34,617 bases of DNA from JADZEJ01 sp964426815. Lineage in GTDB: Bacteria > Patescibacteriota > Patescibacteriia > 2-12-FULL-60-25. The stretch covers positions 1 through 34,617 of the forward strand of contig CAYRRZ010000008.1 of the NCBI GenBank assembly GCA_964426815.1, read 5' to 3'. The first letter of the stretch is position 1; each line of letters starts with the position of its first letter. The notes beneath the pieces were generated by a model. It had not been told where the DNA came from, did not search any database, and was given only the letters and a program-made list of their open reading frames with translations. Of this stretch, positions 1-7,205 are shown one piece after another. The translations under genes were made by a program, and so were the position numbers.

Positions 1-1
1 A

Positions 2-85
2 AAATTCAATTTCAACTTGAAAAGAAACAAGGCTATAGTTCTTCTTGAAGAAATTAAAGCTGAATTAGCTCAAAAAAAGAATTAA
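2..85 (+). CDS. C-terminal end of an unidentified protein (partial)
   Basis: An open frame enters from the left edge and ends at TAA 83-85, giving 27 residues of a charged helical tail (ends in AELAQKKN). The AT-rich, lysine-rich codons look like genuine coding sequence. It converges on the minus-strand gene ending at 82, with the two stop codons overlapping. Too little is present to name a family. Confidence 0.45.
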   Translation, partial: KFNFNLKRNKAIVLLEEIKAELAQKKN

Positions 86-714
86 CTTCCATCAAAAAAT
101 CCGCACAAGGTCGACGAGATGTCGTGGTGCGGACTGATGTGGGCTTCGGTTGCATCCCTTAGCCTCGAGTTTTTTTCTTTTCTAGTTGTCTGTAATCCTT
201 TCCTCTTGTAGTGGCCGGCGATGAATTCCCTGACGGTCACGGTCATCGGTTCGCCGGTTTCAAGGTTTTTGCACAGCATGCTGGCAAAATGGGTTCCTTG
301 GACCGGTTCGATGATCATGAGAGAGTAGCCCTTTTTATAGACTGACCCGTTTGGGAAGATGTCATCTTCCATAACCCAGATCTGTCCGATTTTGGGGTAA
401 TCCGGACGGTATTCCAGGTCTGACAACCAGATTCTGGTGCCAATTTTTACCTCTTGATTCAGCTGACGACTTGGCGCAAAACGTCGCTTGCCGATCTTGC
501 CCAGGTTTTGTTTGATCAGCTCAGGGTTGTTCTCGCCGAGACCGTCTTCCGGCATTTCAGCGATGAGCTTTCCTTTGCCGAAAATCAATCCGGTGCGGAG
601 CTCTACCGCATCACCCCGATGATAGAGGTGGTAGTAGTAGAATTCGTGGAGAAAGCGCTCCTTGAACGCATCGATCATCTGCAACCACACGGGCCGAATC
701 ATGTACCTAGCCAT
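82..714 (-). CDS. Hypothetical protein, 210 aa, reading frame runs through its own terminator
   Basis: I do not recognise the family. The protein is soluble with no signal peptide. It opens with an aromatic-rich helix (FLHEFYYYHLYHRG, about residues 21-34), has a basic middle, and a beta-rich part around residues 90-160. The ATG at 714 is supported by an AAGAGG SD about 6 nt upstream and by a TTGACA-17-TAGAGA promoter. Codons are richer in G/C-ending forms than those of the ABC or pilin genes. Odd feature: the last 18 or so codons (ISPHHD...GFFDGS) are encoded by an intrinsic terminator hairpin and its T tract, with the stop 9 nt beyond the tract. A frameshift near the 3' end could also explain this, because an alternative frame has a TAA just before the hairpin. 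Confidence 0.7.
   Translation of the reverse strand: MARYMIRPVWLQMIDAFKERFLHEFYYYHLYHRGDAVELRTGLIFGKGKLIAEMPEDGLGENNPELIKQNLGKIGKRRFAPSRQLNQEVKIGTRIWLSDLEYRPDYPKIGQIWVMEDDIFPNGSVYKKGYSLMIIEPVQGTHFASMLCKNLETGEPMTVTVREFIAGHYKRKGLQTTRKEKNSRLRDATEAHISPHHDISSTLCGFFDGS
94..133 (-). terminator. Intrinsic terminator inside the 3' end of the 210-aa gene
   Basis: On the minus strand, TCCGCAC (127-133) pairs with GTGCGGA (100-106), with an inner CGAC/GTCG stem, followed by TTTTTT (94-99). The stop codon of the gene at 82-714 lies at 82-84, downstream of the T tract. Confidence 0.75.
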
Positions 715-741
715 GGAACCTCTTTTCTTAGGAACACCTTC

Positions 742-770
742 TCTCTACATCAAAATGCCGTTTTTGTCAA
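742..770 (-). promoter_or_regulatory. Promoter of the 210-aa hypothetical gene
   Basis: Minus strand: TTGACA (765-770), 17 bp spacer, TAGAGA (742-747). Predicted start near 735 gives a leader of about 20 nt with an AAGAGG SD before ATG 714. Confidence 0.6.
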
Positions 771-810
771 TGATAATGGGTTTATTCGTGAGGTTATTCA
801 GATCCACCCA

Positions 811-839
811 TTGACAAAAAGATGAATTTGGTGTACGTG
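811..839 (+). promoter_or_regulatory. Possible promoter facing right, back to back with the minus-strand promoter
   Basis: TTGACA at 811-816, 17 bp spacer, weak -10 TACGTG at 834-839. The sequence around it (CCCATTGACAAAAA) is an inverted copy of the -35 region at 761-772, so the two -35 boxes point away from each other. It would feed the unit ending at the terminator 1359-1411. The -10 is poor. Confidence 0.3.
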
Positions 840-905
840 TTTTTATATACCAGGAGAGGTTTTTGATAAGCCAATTCCTGTTACCAGCTCTTTTAAGGAG
901 AAGCC

Positions 906-926
906 ATGATCGCCAACACGGCGTAG
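906..926 (+). CDS. Possible six-codon leader peptide (MIANTA)
   Basis: ATG at 906 has one of the best SDs of the window (AAGGAG 895-900, 5 nt spacing), yet the frame closes at TAG 924-926 after six codons. It could be a leader peptide, or the remains of a gene broken by frameshift or stop. A small hairpin (TTGGC/GCCAA, about 949-964) follows. Confidence 0.25.
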   Translation: MIANTA

Positions 927-982
927 ATGTCATAGGTTTGCGCAGATTGGCTGCGCCGCCAATATGATACGCAAGGTTACAC

Positions 983-1348
983 GTGAAACACACGAGTGAG
1001 GACTTTGACTGCTGGACTGAGCGGACTAAGTTTCGGGGAGAACGTCGTAACGAGCGTTTGAGGCTACGTAACGGTGGTCAAAAAACGCGAAACAAAAAAC
1101 CTCGAAAAACGGTGAACTTGTTTAAGTGGTGGGGTTCGCTTTACGAGTTCGACGAAGGGCTGTCGGTTCCGGCAAACGTCAGTCAGGTAGCTAGGGAGTC
1201 ACCGACTTGTTACGGTTGGCTCGAGTTTGAAAAGAACTGGGTTCCTTGTTGTTGGGGGTGTTGCTACGTGCGACTTCCTCGGCAAACGTTGTTTACCTTG
1301 TACGAGGTGCTTGAGCTTCGTTCCTTCGGTGAAAAAGACGAGGTATAA
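983..1348 (+). CDS. Doubtful small ORF, 121 aa, between a possible promoter and a terminator
   Basis: A GTG-started frame of 121 codons. Composition is unusual: a very basic N-terminal third, then W- and C-rich stretches (FKWWGSL, CCWGCC). I recognise no family. The start has only AGG at 974-976 as SD. Support is positional: TAA at 1346-1348 is followed at once by a strong + strand intrinsic terminator (1359-1411), so the region is probably transcribed. The stretch also has self-complementary segments (GTCGGT...ACCGAC; CCTCG...CGAGG) and a repeated GGCAAACGT, so a structured non-coding RNA is an equal alternative. Confidence 0.3.
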   Translation: MKHTSEDFDCWTERTKFRGERRNERLRLRNGGQKTRNKKPRKTVNLFKWWGSLYEFDEGLSVPANVSQVARESPTCYGWLEFEKNWVPCCWGCCYVRLPRQTLFTLYEVLELRSFGEKDEV

Positions 1349-1358
1349 AAATGCGTAC

Positions 1359-1411
1359 GCGTCCTAGCGGTTGAGCAATATATGCTTGATTGCGACGGAC
1401 GTTCTTTTTTT
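1359..1411 (+). terminator. Strong intrinsic terminator
   Basis: GCGTCC (1359-1364) pairs with GGACGT (1397-1402). An inner 11-bp stem GCGGTTGAGCA/TGCTTGATTGC (with G-U pairs) closes an ATATA loop. The T tract is 1405-1411. It ends a + strand transcript coming from the 811-1348 region and sits just before the EVE gene. Confidence 0.7.
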
Positions 1412-1422
1412 ACAGAAAAATC

Positions 1423-1431
1423 TGTTATTCT
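1423..1431 (+). promoter_or_regulatory. Extended -10 element before the EVE gene
   Basis: TGTTATTCT matches an extended -10 (TGnTATTCT). No convincing -35 is present. The ATG at 1444 lies 12 nt after the hexamer and has no SD. Confidence 0.35.
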
Positions 1432-1443
1432 TTTTATATACAT

Positions 1444-1866
1444 ATGTCACCTCCTCGCTATTGGATCGTCGTGGTTTCGAAAGATCATCTTGAAATTGGG
1501 AAAAAGCTTGGCATTGTTCAGGCGAATCATGGAAAAGCAGCGCCGATGAAGCGATTGCAGGCGGGGGATTATATTGTTTTTTATGCGCCGAAAATTGTTT
1601 TTGGTGGCAAAGAGCCGTATCAAAAATTTGTGGCGATTGCGCGGGTCAAACCGGGGGAGGTGTATCAGGGGGATATGGGTAGTGGTTTTGTGCCGTATCG
1701 GCGTGATGTTGAATTTTTGCCGACAACTGAATGTGATATTCGATCGGTCTTAGATCAGCTTTCTTTTATTCCAGATAAAAAGCATTGGGGATTTGTGTTT
1801 CGATTTGGTTTTTTTGAAATCCCAGCTATCGATTTTGAGCGAATTGCGACTCAGATGAAGAAATAG
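1444..1866 (+). CDS. EVE domain-containing protein (PUA-like fold)
   Basis: 140 aa, essentially one EVE domain. The N-terminal RYWIVVVSKDH strand, the central RLQAGDYIVFYAPK segment, the FVAIARV strand and the FRFGFFEIP strand near the C-terminus follow the usual order of this family. EVE domains belong to the PUA/YTH/ASCH-like fold and are thought to bind modified bases in DNA or RNA; no catalysis is implied. I start at ATG 1444 because residues before it (an F-rich stretch from an upstream ATG) come from the T tract and promoter. The upstream sequence has no SD. Monocistronic: its upstream neighbour ends in a terminator and the downstream gene converges on it. Substrate unknown. Confidence 0.85.
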   Translation: MSPPRYWIVVVSKDHLEIGKKLGIVQANHGKAAPMKRLQAGDYIVFYAPKIVFGGKEPYQKFVAIARVKPGEVYQGDMGSGFVPYRRDVEFLPTTECDIRSVLDQLSFIPDKKHWGFVFRFGFFEIPAIDFERIATQMKK

Positions 1867-1874
1867 TCGTATAC

Positions 1875-1917
1875 AAAAAAACTCGCACGAGGGGCGAATG
1901 GAGTTCGCAGTGCGAGT
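1875..1917 (-). terminator. Intrinsic terminator of the 133-aa hypothetical gene
   Basis: Minus strand: ACTCGCA (1911-1917) pairs with TGCGAGT (1881-1887), inner stem GCGAA/TTCGC, followed by a run of T (A on the + strand, 1875-1881). No T run follows on the plus strand, so it does not serve the EVE gene. Confidence 0.75.
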
Positions 1918-1928
1918 AGGAGGGTGGG

Positions 1929-2330
1929 TCAGGCCTGAGCTTGCTGTTTTTTCAGTTCGGCAATCTGCGCGCAGGCTGCGGTGTGCTTGCTTCGAGCGAT
2001 CCCGGCAGCTTTTTCGAGAGCTCTCGTCTCGCGTTGCCAGAAGCTCATGATTTCGATCTCAGCGAGGGCGAGGTTGATCACCTCCCAGTTTTGACAGGTG
2101 CCATGACCGTCATTGCACAGGGTGCGTGTCGTCTTGTCGGAATCTTCGTATTTTATTCTGGTGTGGGTATGGCCGACATCGATCAGGGTGATTTTCACCA
2201 AAACCCCTTCCTTGGCGGCCGCATGCGAGAAGAATGTCTTTCCGACTTGCTGCTCGGTGAGCACGGCTCCGCAGGCATGTTCGCTATTTTCGCGCTTGAC
2301 GATGGCGTTGACGACTTCTTGACCAGTCAT
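1929..2330 (-). CDS. Hypothetical protein, 133 aa
   Basis: Unrecognised family. Start chosen at ATG 2328-2330 (MTGQEVVNAIV) because AGAGG lies 5-6 nt upstream; an upstream in-frame ATG at 2366 would cross the 5' leader. The protein has a short N-terminal helix, a beta-rich middle with spaced His/Cys (GHTHTRI, CNDGHGTCQNW) that could bind metal, and a C-terminal Ala/Lys/Gln coiled helix. It has no signal peptide. It belongs with the lone, SD-led hypothetical genes of this window: a TTGACA-17-TAGATA promoter, a leader of about 45 nt, and its own terminator. Confidence 0.7.
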   Translation of the reverse strand: MTGQEVVNAIVKRENSEHACGAVLTEQQVGKTFFSHAAAKEGVLVKITLIDVGHTHTRIKYEDSDKTTRTLCNDGHGTCQNWEVINLALAEIEIMSFWQRETRALEKAAGIARSKHTAACAQIAELKKQQAQA

Positions 2331-2381
2331 GAAACCTCTTTGGTCTTTGAGAACGAGAAAGAGCACGAACGATGAGTCCTG

Positions 2382-2410
2382 TATCTATCAAGAAAAAAGC
2401 CCATTGTCAA
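2382..2410 (-). promoter_or_regulatory. Promoter of the 133-aa gene, overlapping the upstream terminator
   Basis: Minus strand: TTGACA (2405-2410), 17 bp spacer, TAGATA (2382-2387). The -35 box lies inside the loop and stem of the VOC gene terminator. Confidence 0.6.
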
Positions 2411-2416
2411 TGGGCT
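2393..2416 (-). terminator. Terminator of the glycosyltransferase-VOC operon
   Basis: Hairpin AGCCCATT/AATGGGCT (2398-2416) followed on the minus strand by TTTTTT (2393-2398). The 5' side of the stem overlaps the VOC stop codon (2415-2417). Confidence 0.75.
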
Positions 2417-2855
2417 AGATATCTAATCTCTTGGTTGGCGTTAAAATGAGTTTTGGATTGGTTTTCCATTCGTCGGTGACATCTGCATAGAGTTCGAGCT
2501 CATTTTCATCTGGATCGAGGATATAGAGGCTGTGGGTGACGGTGTGGTCGGCGGTTCCGACAATTGGGACGCCTTTGTTGGAAAGCACTTGCGCTGCCTG
2601 TTGAATGTCTTGGGGCGTATCTCCGATTTTGAAGCCGATATGATACAGGCCAGGTTGCGGATAGCTGCGATCAGGCAGGGGAGCATTGCCGATTTCAATG
2701 AGGAGCATTTCGTGATGGGTTCTTCCGGTAGAAAAGACGGCGGCGCCGGGGCGACGGTCGATTTCGGTAAATCCTAAGGTATCGCGATAGAAATTGGCGG
2801 ATTGGTCTAGATTTCGTACATAGAGCACGATATGGCCGAGTTCTTTGATCTGCAT
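2415..2855 (-). CDS. VOC superfamily (glyoxalase/dioxygenase-like) metalloenzyme
   Basis: 146 aa with one complete VOC unit of two beta-alpha-beta-beta-beta modules. The N-terminal GHIVLYVRNLDQSANFYRD is typical, as is the C-terminal LDPDENELELYAD. Predicted metal ligands are His8, His72 (LYHIGF) and Glu121 (ELELYA), the usual VOC facial triad. The length suits single-domain glyoxalase or catechol-2,3-dioxygenase-like members, but the substrate cannot be told. It begins 5 nt after the glycosyltransferase stop with no SD, so it is the second gene of a two-gene operon. It ends in the hairpin at 2393-2416. Confidence 0.85.
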   Translation of the reverse strand: MQIKELGHIVLYVRNLDQSANFYRDTLGFTEIDRRPGAAVFSTGRTHHEMLLIEIGNAPLPDRSYPQPGLYHIGFKIGDTPQDIQQAAQVLSNKGVPIVGTADHTVTHSLYILDPDENELELYADVTDEWKTNPKLILTPTKRLDI

Positions 2856-2860
2856 AGAGA

Positions 2861-4012
2861 TTATTGGGCTTGGTGAATGGTTTTGGTATATACCTTGAGC
2901 AGGGCTTGCGCGATAGCCTTTGAATGAAATTGCTTGGCTGTTTGTTGTGCCGCAAGAGCCATTGCGGTGCGCTGTTCGATGGAAAGTTTGAGGATATCGC
3001 GAATCGCTTGCATTCCTTGTTCTTGCGAGGTAATCAAAAAACCATTTTTTCCATTGATGATAATTTCAGGAGCAACACCAACGGCATAGGTGACCGGGAT
3101 TAATCCTTGCGACATGCCCTCGATTAAACTTAAAGAAAAACCTTCATAGCGCGAAGTAATGAGGAGGATGCTACCGAATTTTGTTTGAAGAAATTCTGGA
3201 ATTTGGTCTTTGATCAAGTTTTGATGAAAGGTGTGTTTAGGTAAGCTCGCATTTAACCAGTCAATAACTTTTTTATTTGTCGTCATGCCGATGGTTTCTT
3301 TTTCGAGCTTGGGGAATTGTTGATAGAAATCAATTAAACGATCTAAACCCTTTAATTTGAGGGTAAAAGCGTCTGATCCGAGGCGTCCTAAAAATAAGAG
3401 CGCGGGCGCGGTTGTTATCAAAAATGGTTTCTGTTTGGTGAACCAATAGTCTTCAATGGCATTCCAAACGAGATGGATGTGATCTGCTGCAATGCCAGCG
3501 TCGAGCAGATCTTGTCGGACAATGCATGAGGTGGCAATGACGGCATTCGCTCTTTTTGCAACCAATTTTTCAATGGCGGCAATGTCTTTGATCGGGCGGC
3601 GGGTTCGGAGGTTTAATTCTCTGATAACACTTTGTTGTTTGAGCGAGGTCCAGATGTCACGCAGGTGCGGCTCGAGATCTTTTGCCATGGGTACGGCTTT
3701 GAGAAAACCCCAGGAGGTAGATCCAAAATGGCTGACGACAGGAATCGAAAAGGGGAGAAAGGCAATTGGGGTATACGTTGTGCCTTGGATTAAGTCATAT
3801 TTGAGAATATCGACTTTGTGTTCAAGGAGAGAGTAGAAGAACAGAATGTTTTCTAGCCCTTTGAGATGAAGTGGGGCATCGAATAATGGGGTCTTTGGAT
3901 AGAAATTTTTGACGCGCGCTCCGGATTCTCGCAAGCATTGGGCCATGAGGTCATTAATAAAAGACGCTCCGGTACCGAGTTTTTTGTCATTATTAATAAA
4001 GGCGAATTTCAT
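2861..4012 (-). CDS. Glycosyltransferase family 4 (GT-B fold)
   Basis: 383 aa, the normal size for GT4. The N-terminal Rossmann domain starts MKFAFIN and contains a GTGASFINDL loop. The nucleotide-sugar domain starts near residue 204 (LLFLGRLGSD...KGLDRLIDF). The conserved E-x7-E motif is Glu290 to Glu298 (YEGFSLSLIE), followed by GLIPVTYAVGVAPEII and NGFL, as in retaining GT4 enzymes. No membrane helix, so probably a cytoplasmic enzyme of surface polysaccharide or glycolipid synthesis. Acceptor and donor are unknown. Divergent from the ABC exporter, sharing 4013-4173; first gene of an operon with the VOC protein. No SD. Confidence 0.88.
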   Translation of the reverse strand: MKFAFINNDKKLGTGASFINDLMAQCLRESGARVKNFYPKTPLFDAPLHLKGLENILFFYSLLEHKVDILKYDLIQGTTYTPIAFLPFSIPVVSHFGSTSWGFLKAVPMAKDLEPHLRDIWTSLKQQSVIRELNLRTRRPIKDIAAIEKLVAKRANAVIATSCIVRQDLLDAGIAADHIHLVWNAIEDYWFTKQKPFLITTAPALLFLGRLGSDAFTLKLKGLDRLIDFYQQFPKLEKETIGMTTNKKVIDWLNASLPKHTFHQNLIKDQIPEFLQTKFGSILLITSRYEGFSLSLIEGMSQGLIPVTYAVGVAPEIIINGKNGFLITSQEQGMQAIRDILKLSIEQRTAMALAAQQTAKQFHSKAIAQALLKVYTKTIHQAQ

Positions 4013-4136
4013 GGGCGAACACGCACCATCCCACGTATTGGAGATCTGAGCAATGGAAATAGGTGGTTTTGGGTGTATGATTTTTCATATTTTATGTGTG
4101 TTGAGCCTTTTTTTGGCTATTCTTAGCCATTATTCC

Positions 4137-4165
4137 TTGCAAAAAGAGGTAAAATTTGGTATATA
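4137..4165 (+). promoter_or_regulatory. Promoter of the ABC exporter operon, leaderless type
   Basis: TTGCAA (4137-4142), 17 bp spacer, TATATA (4160-4165). Only 8 nt separate the -10 from ATG 4174, so the mRNA would start at or next to the start codon. An AAGAGG upstream of an alternative TTG start at 4156 would lie inside the promoter and be absent from such a transcript. Confidence 0.5.
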
Positions 4166-4173
4166 AGATCTTT

Positions 4174-5922
4174 ATGGAAAAGAAGTCTGCAACCCCATCC
4201 CCCAAGAAGCCAAATCTATTTGCGATGCTTAAACCGTATCGTTCCCAAGTTGGTTTGCTTTTGGTTTTAGCTGTTACGGCGAATGCTTTAATCTTGGCCG
4301 TGCCAAAGGTCATTTCGCATGGAATTGATGCTTTGGGACAAGGGCATTTTGTCGCTTCTTCCTTTATTGCCTTGTTCGGCTCCATTGTCTTGGCTTCATT
4401 TGCCGCGGCATATGGCCAAATTGCAGCTCAGGTTGTGGTGTCCGAACGTGTGGCTCGTGATTTGCGTACGCGTTTAGCTGAAAAGATTTCACGCCAAACT
4501 TTTTCCTTTGTGCAAAAAGTTAGCCCATCCAAGTTATTGACTAATATGACTTCGGATATTGATGCAGTTAAGGTTTTTGTGTCCCAAGCTTTAGTCTCAA
4601 TTGTGTCATCAATGGTATTGATTTTGGGCGCGAGCACCTTGTTATTGGTGACGAATTGGAAATTGGGTTTGGCGACCTTGGCTATTTTGCCGGTGATTGC
4701 GATTACTTTTTTTACGATTTTTTCAAAAGTCGGTGCCTTGTTTAAGTCTGCGCAAGCCGTAGTTGATCGGTTGAACAAGGTCATTAATGAAAGTATTTTA
4801 GGCGCAGCATTGATTCGTGTTTTGAATGCGCAAGCGCCTGAATACAATAAATTCTTGCAGGTGAATACCGAAGCGCAAGGAATCGGATATGGGATTCTTC
4901 GTTTATTTGCCAGCGTAGTTCCTATCATCACTTTTTTGTCGAGCGTGGCAACGGTGATTGTTTTGGCTTTTGGTGGTCACTTAGTGATTCAAGGTCAAAT
5001 GACTTTGGGTGAATTGGCATCGTTTAATAGTTATTTATCGATGTTAATTTTTCCAATCTTTATTATTGGTTTCATGAGCAATGCGATTGCGCGCGCAGCG
5101 GCATCATATGGACGCGTGCTTGAGGTTTTGGATGCGCCAGATACCGAAGACATTGGAAGCGTCGTTGCCGAAATGAAGGGAGAATTGACGGTCTCGGATG
5201 TGAATTTGTCGTATGCGGATGTGCCGGTGTTGAAAGGTATTTCTTTTCAGATTAAGCCAAAGACGCGTAATGCGATTATTGGTCCAACAGCTGCCGGAAA
5301 AACCCAGCTCATGCAAATTCTGACGGGCTTAACCAAACCTGACTCAGGTCAGATTTTGTATGATGGGATTTCGATTGCGGATTTTGATAAAAAATCTTTG
5401 CATGCCCAAGTTGGATTTGTGTTTCAAGATAGTATCTTGTTCCGTGCTTCACTTCGCGAAAATGTCGCTTTTAGCCAGGAGGTTTCGGCAGAAAACTTTG
5501 AGCGCGCGGTTCAAACAGCTGAATTGGCTGACTTTATTCAAACCTTGCCAGAAGGAATGGAGACGGTTGTGTCTGAACGCGGCAATAGTTTGTCTGGTGG
5601 TCAAAAGCAGCGTGTGATGTTAGCTCGTGCCTTAACCTTGAATCCAAAGATCTTGTTTTTGGATGACTTTACGGCTCGTGTCGATATTCAAACCGAAAAA
5701 CGAATCTTAGAAAATGTACGAAAGAATTATCCAGATTTGACCTTGATTTCGGTCACGCAAAAAGTGGCTTCGATTGAAGACTATGATCAAATTATTTTGA
5801 TGATGGAAGGTGAGGTCTTGGCAACCGGAACGCATGCGCAATTGATGGAGAAGTCTCCGGAATATGTGCAGATTGCTGAATCACAGAAAACAACGACAGA
5901 ATATGACAAAACAACCGTCTAA
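4174..5922 (+). CDS. ABC exporter half-transporter with degenerate ATP site
   Basis: 582 aa: six-helix type IV exporter membrane domain (about 1-310) fused to a nucleotide-binding domain. Walker A GPTAAGKT is at 370-377 and the signature LSGGQ at 473-477. Walker B is LFLDD: Asp498 replaces the catalytic Glu. Gln529 (VTQKV) replaces the H-loop His, and the D-loop is ARVD rather than SALD. These substitutions mark the non-hydrolysing subunit of heterodimeric exporters such as the LmrCD, BmrCD and TM287/288 types. Its canonical signature would complete the active site of the next gene, which overlaps it by 20 nt. ATG 4174 is preferred to TTG 4156 because of the promoter. Likely exports drugs, lipids or peptides. 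Confidence 0.9.
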   Translation: MEKKSATPSPKKPNLFAMLKPYRSQVGLLLVLAVTANALILAVPKVISHGIDALGQGHFVASSFIALFGSIVLASFAAAYGQIAAQVVVSERVARDLRTRLAEKISRQTFSFVQKVSPSKLLTNMTSDIDAVKVFVSQALVSIVSSMVLILGASTLLLVTNWKLGLATLAILPVIAITFFTIFSKVGALFKSAQAVVDRLNKVINESILGAALIRVLNAQAPEYNKFLQVNTEAQGIGYGILRLFASVVPIITFLSSVATVIVLAFGGHLVIQGQMTLGELASFNSYLSMLIFPIFIIGFMSNAIARAAASYGRVLEVLDAPDTEDIGSVVAEMKGELTVSDVNLSYADVPVLKGISFQIKPKTRNAIIGPTAAGKTQLMQILTGLTKPDSGQILYDGISIADFDKKSLHAQVGFVFQDSILFRASLRENVAFSQEVSAENFERAVQTAELADFIQTLPEGMETVVSERGNSLSGGQKQRVMLARALTLNPKILFLDDFTARVDIQTEKRILENVRKNYPDLTLISVTQKVASIEDYDQIILMMEGEVLATGTHAQLMEKSPEYVQIAESQKTTTEYDKTTV

Positions 5923-7197
5923 AGGAGTGAATCTTGCTTCGCTCAAAAAGCTCTTGGTGTTATTGCGCGAAGACTATGGGCGTTTAGCTCTGGCTTTTGC
6001 GACCGTGCTGGTCACGACAAGCTTGAGTTTGTTGGCGCCATATCTGTTTGGACGCGCGGTTGATCAGTATGTCAGCGTCGGGGATTATCAGGGCGTATTC
6101 GTGTCTGCTGGAATTTTATGTGTGGCTTTTGTGGTTACCTTTGGGTTTCAGTATACCCAGATGAACTTGGTTGGTGGTGTGGGTTTGCGTGTGTTGTTTC
6201 GCTTGCGCAATGCGATTTTTACCAAGTTGCAAGGTTTGCCAATCGCCTTCTTTAACCGCCAAAAGGCAGGTGATTTGATTTCGCGTATTAATAATGACAC
6301 GGATAAATTGAATTCATTTTTCTCTGAAACCTTGGTTCGGTTTATTGGTGGCGTATTCATGATTATCGGCTCTGGTGTGTTCATCTTGGTGATTCAAACC
6401 AAGCTTGGTTTAGCTACCTTGATTCCTGCGGTGATTATTTTGCTCGTAACTCGTACGCTTTCTCCTTGGGTCAAAGCGCGTAACTTGGCGAGCTTGCAAA
6501 CAACGGGTGCCTTGAGTGGTGAAGTGCAAGAAAGTTTGGATAACTTTAAAGTGATTGCGGCTTTTCATCGTCGTGATTATTTTGTATCTCGGTTTGCNNN
6601 NNNNNNNNNNNNNNNNNNNNNNNNNNNNNNNNNNNNNNNNNNNNNNNNNNNNNNNNNNNNNNNNNNNNNNNNNNNNNNNNNNNNNNNNNNNNNNNNNCTG
6701 AACGTACTCAGCGTATTGGGTTTATTTTGCAAGAACCATTTTTGTTCAGTGGAACGATCATGGATAATTTGTTTTTTGGAAATATCGAACATGCGGGCAA
6801 GGATGAAGCTGCTTTGCGCCAGGTATTGCGCGAGGCTGGTCTTGATGGCTTATTGACCCGTTTTGAACGAGGAGGGGAGTCGACCTTGATGGCTTCGGGT
6901 ACGGAGTTGAGCTTGGGTCAGAGACAGTTGATTGCCTTTATGCGCGCGGTTTTACGTCGTCCAGACATTTTTATTTTGGATGAAGCAACGGCAAATATTG
7001 ATACCGTGACCGAACAATTATTGCAGGAGACAGTAGAAAAACTTCCAGCCAGTACGACCAAGGTGATTATTGCGCATCGTTTAAACACCATTCAAAATGC
7101 GGATGAAATTTTCTTTGTGAATGGTGGAGAGATCACGGCCGCTGGTTCATTTGAAAAGGCTTTAGACTTGCTGATGCATGGCAAGCGCCAGAGCTAA
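5903..7197 (+). CDS. ABC exporter half-transporter, partner subunit (interrupted by assembly gap)
   Basis: Starts at ATG 5903 inside the end of the previous gene. About 231 codons precede the gap (membrane domain through AAFHRRDYF) and 165 codons follow it, resuming at ERTQRIGFILQEPFLFSG (Q-loop). Walker A, the last membrane helices and the frame link are lost in N; family length (about 580-600 aa) implies some 190 missing residues, so the 100 N is a placeholder. Walker B is canonical (ILDEA, Glu at 6982-6984) and the H-loop His is present (7075-7077). The signature is LSLGQ (6907-6921) instead of LSGGQ, matching the degenerate Walker B of the partner. Thus this subunit supplies the active catalytic site of the heterodimer. 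Confidence 0.88.
6598..6697. other. Assembly gap (100 N)
   Basis: Exactly 100 N, a conventional placeholder. By family length about 570-600 bp of the ABC gene is likely missing here. Confidence 0.95.
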
Positions 7198-7205
7198 GAG
7201 TGGGT

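Noticed and set aside
745..993. Minus-strand ORF of 82 codons
   Set aside because: It covers the two promoter regions and the SD-led leader on the other strand, has no SD, and its composition is not protein-like.
983..1348. Possibility that this region is tmRNA, RNase P RNA or SRP RNA
   Set aside because: None of their conserved core sequences or the tRNA-like end is visible.
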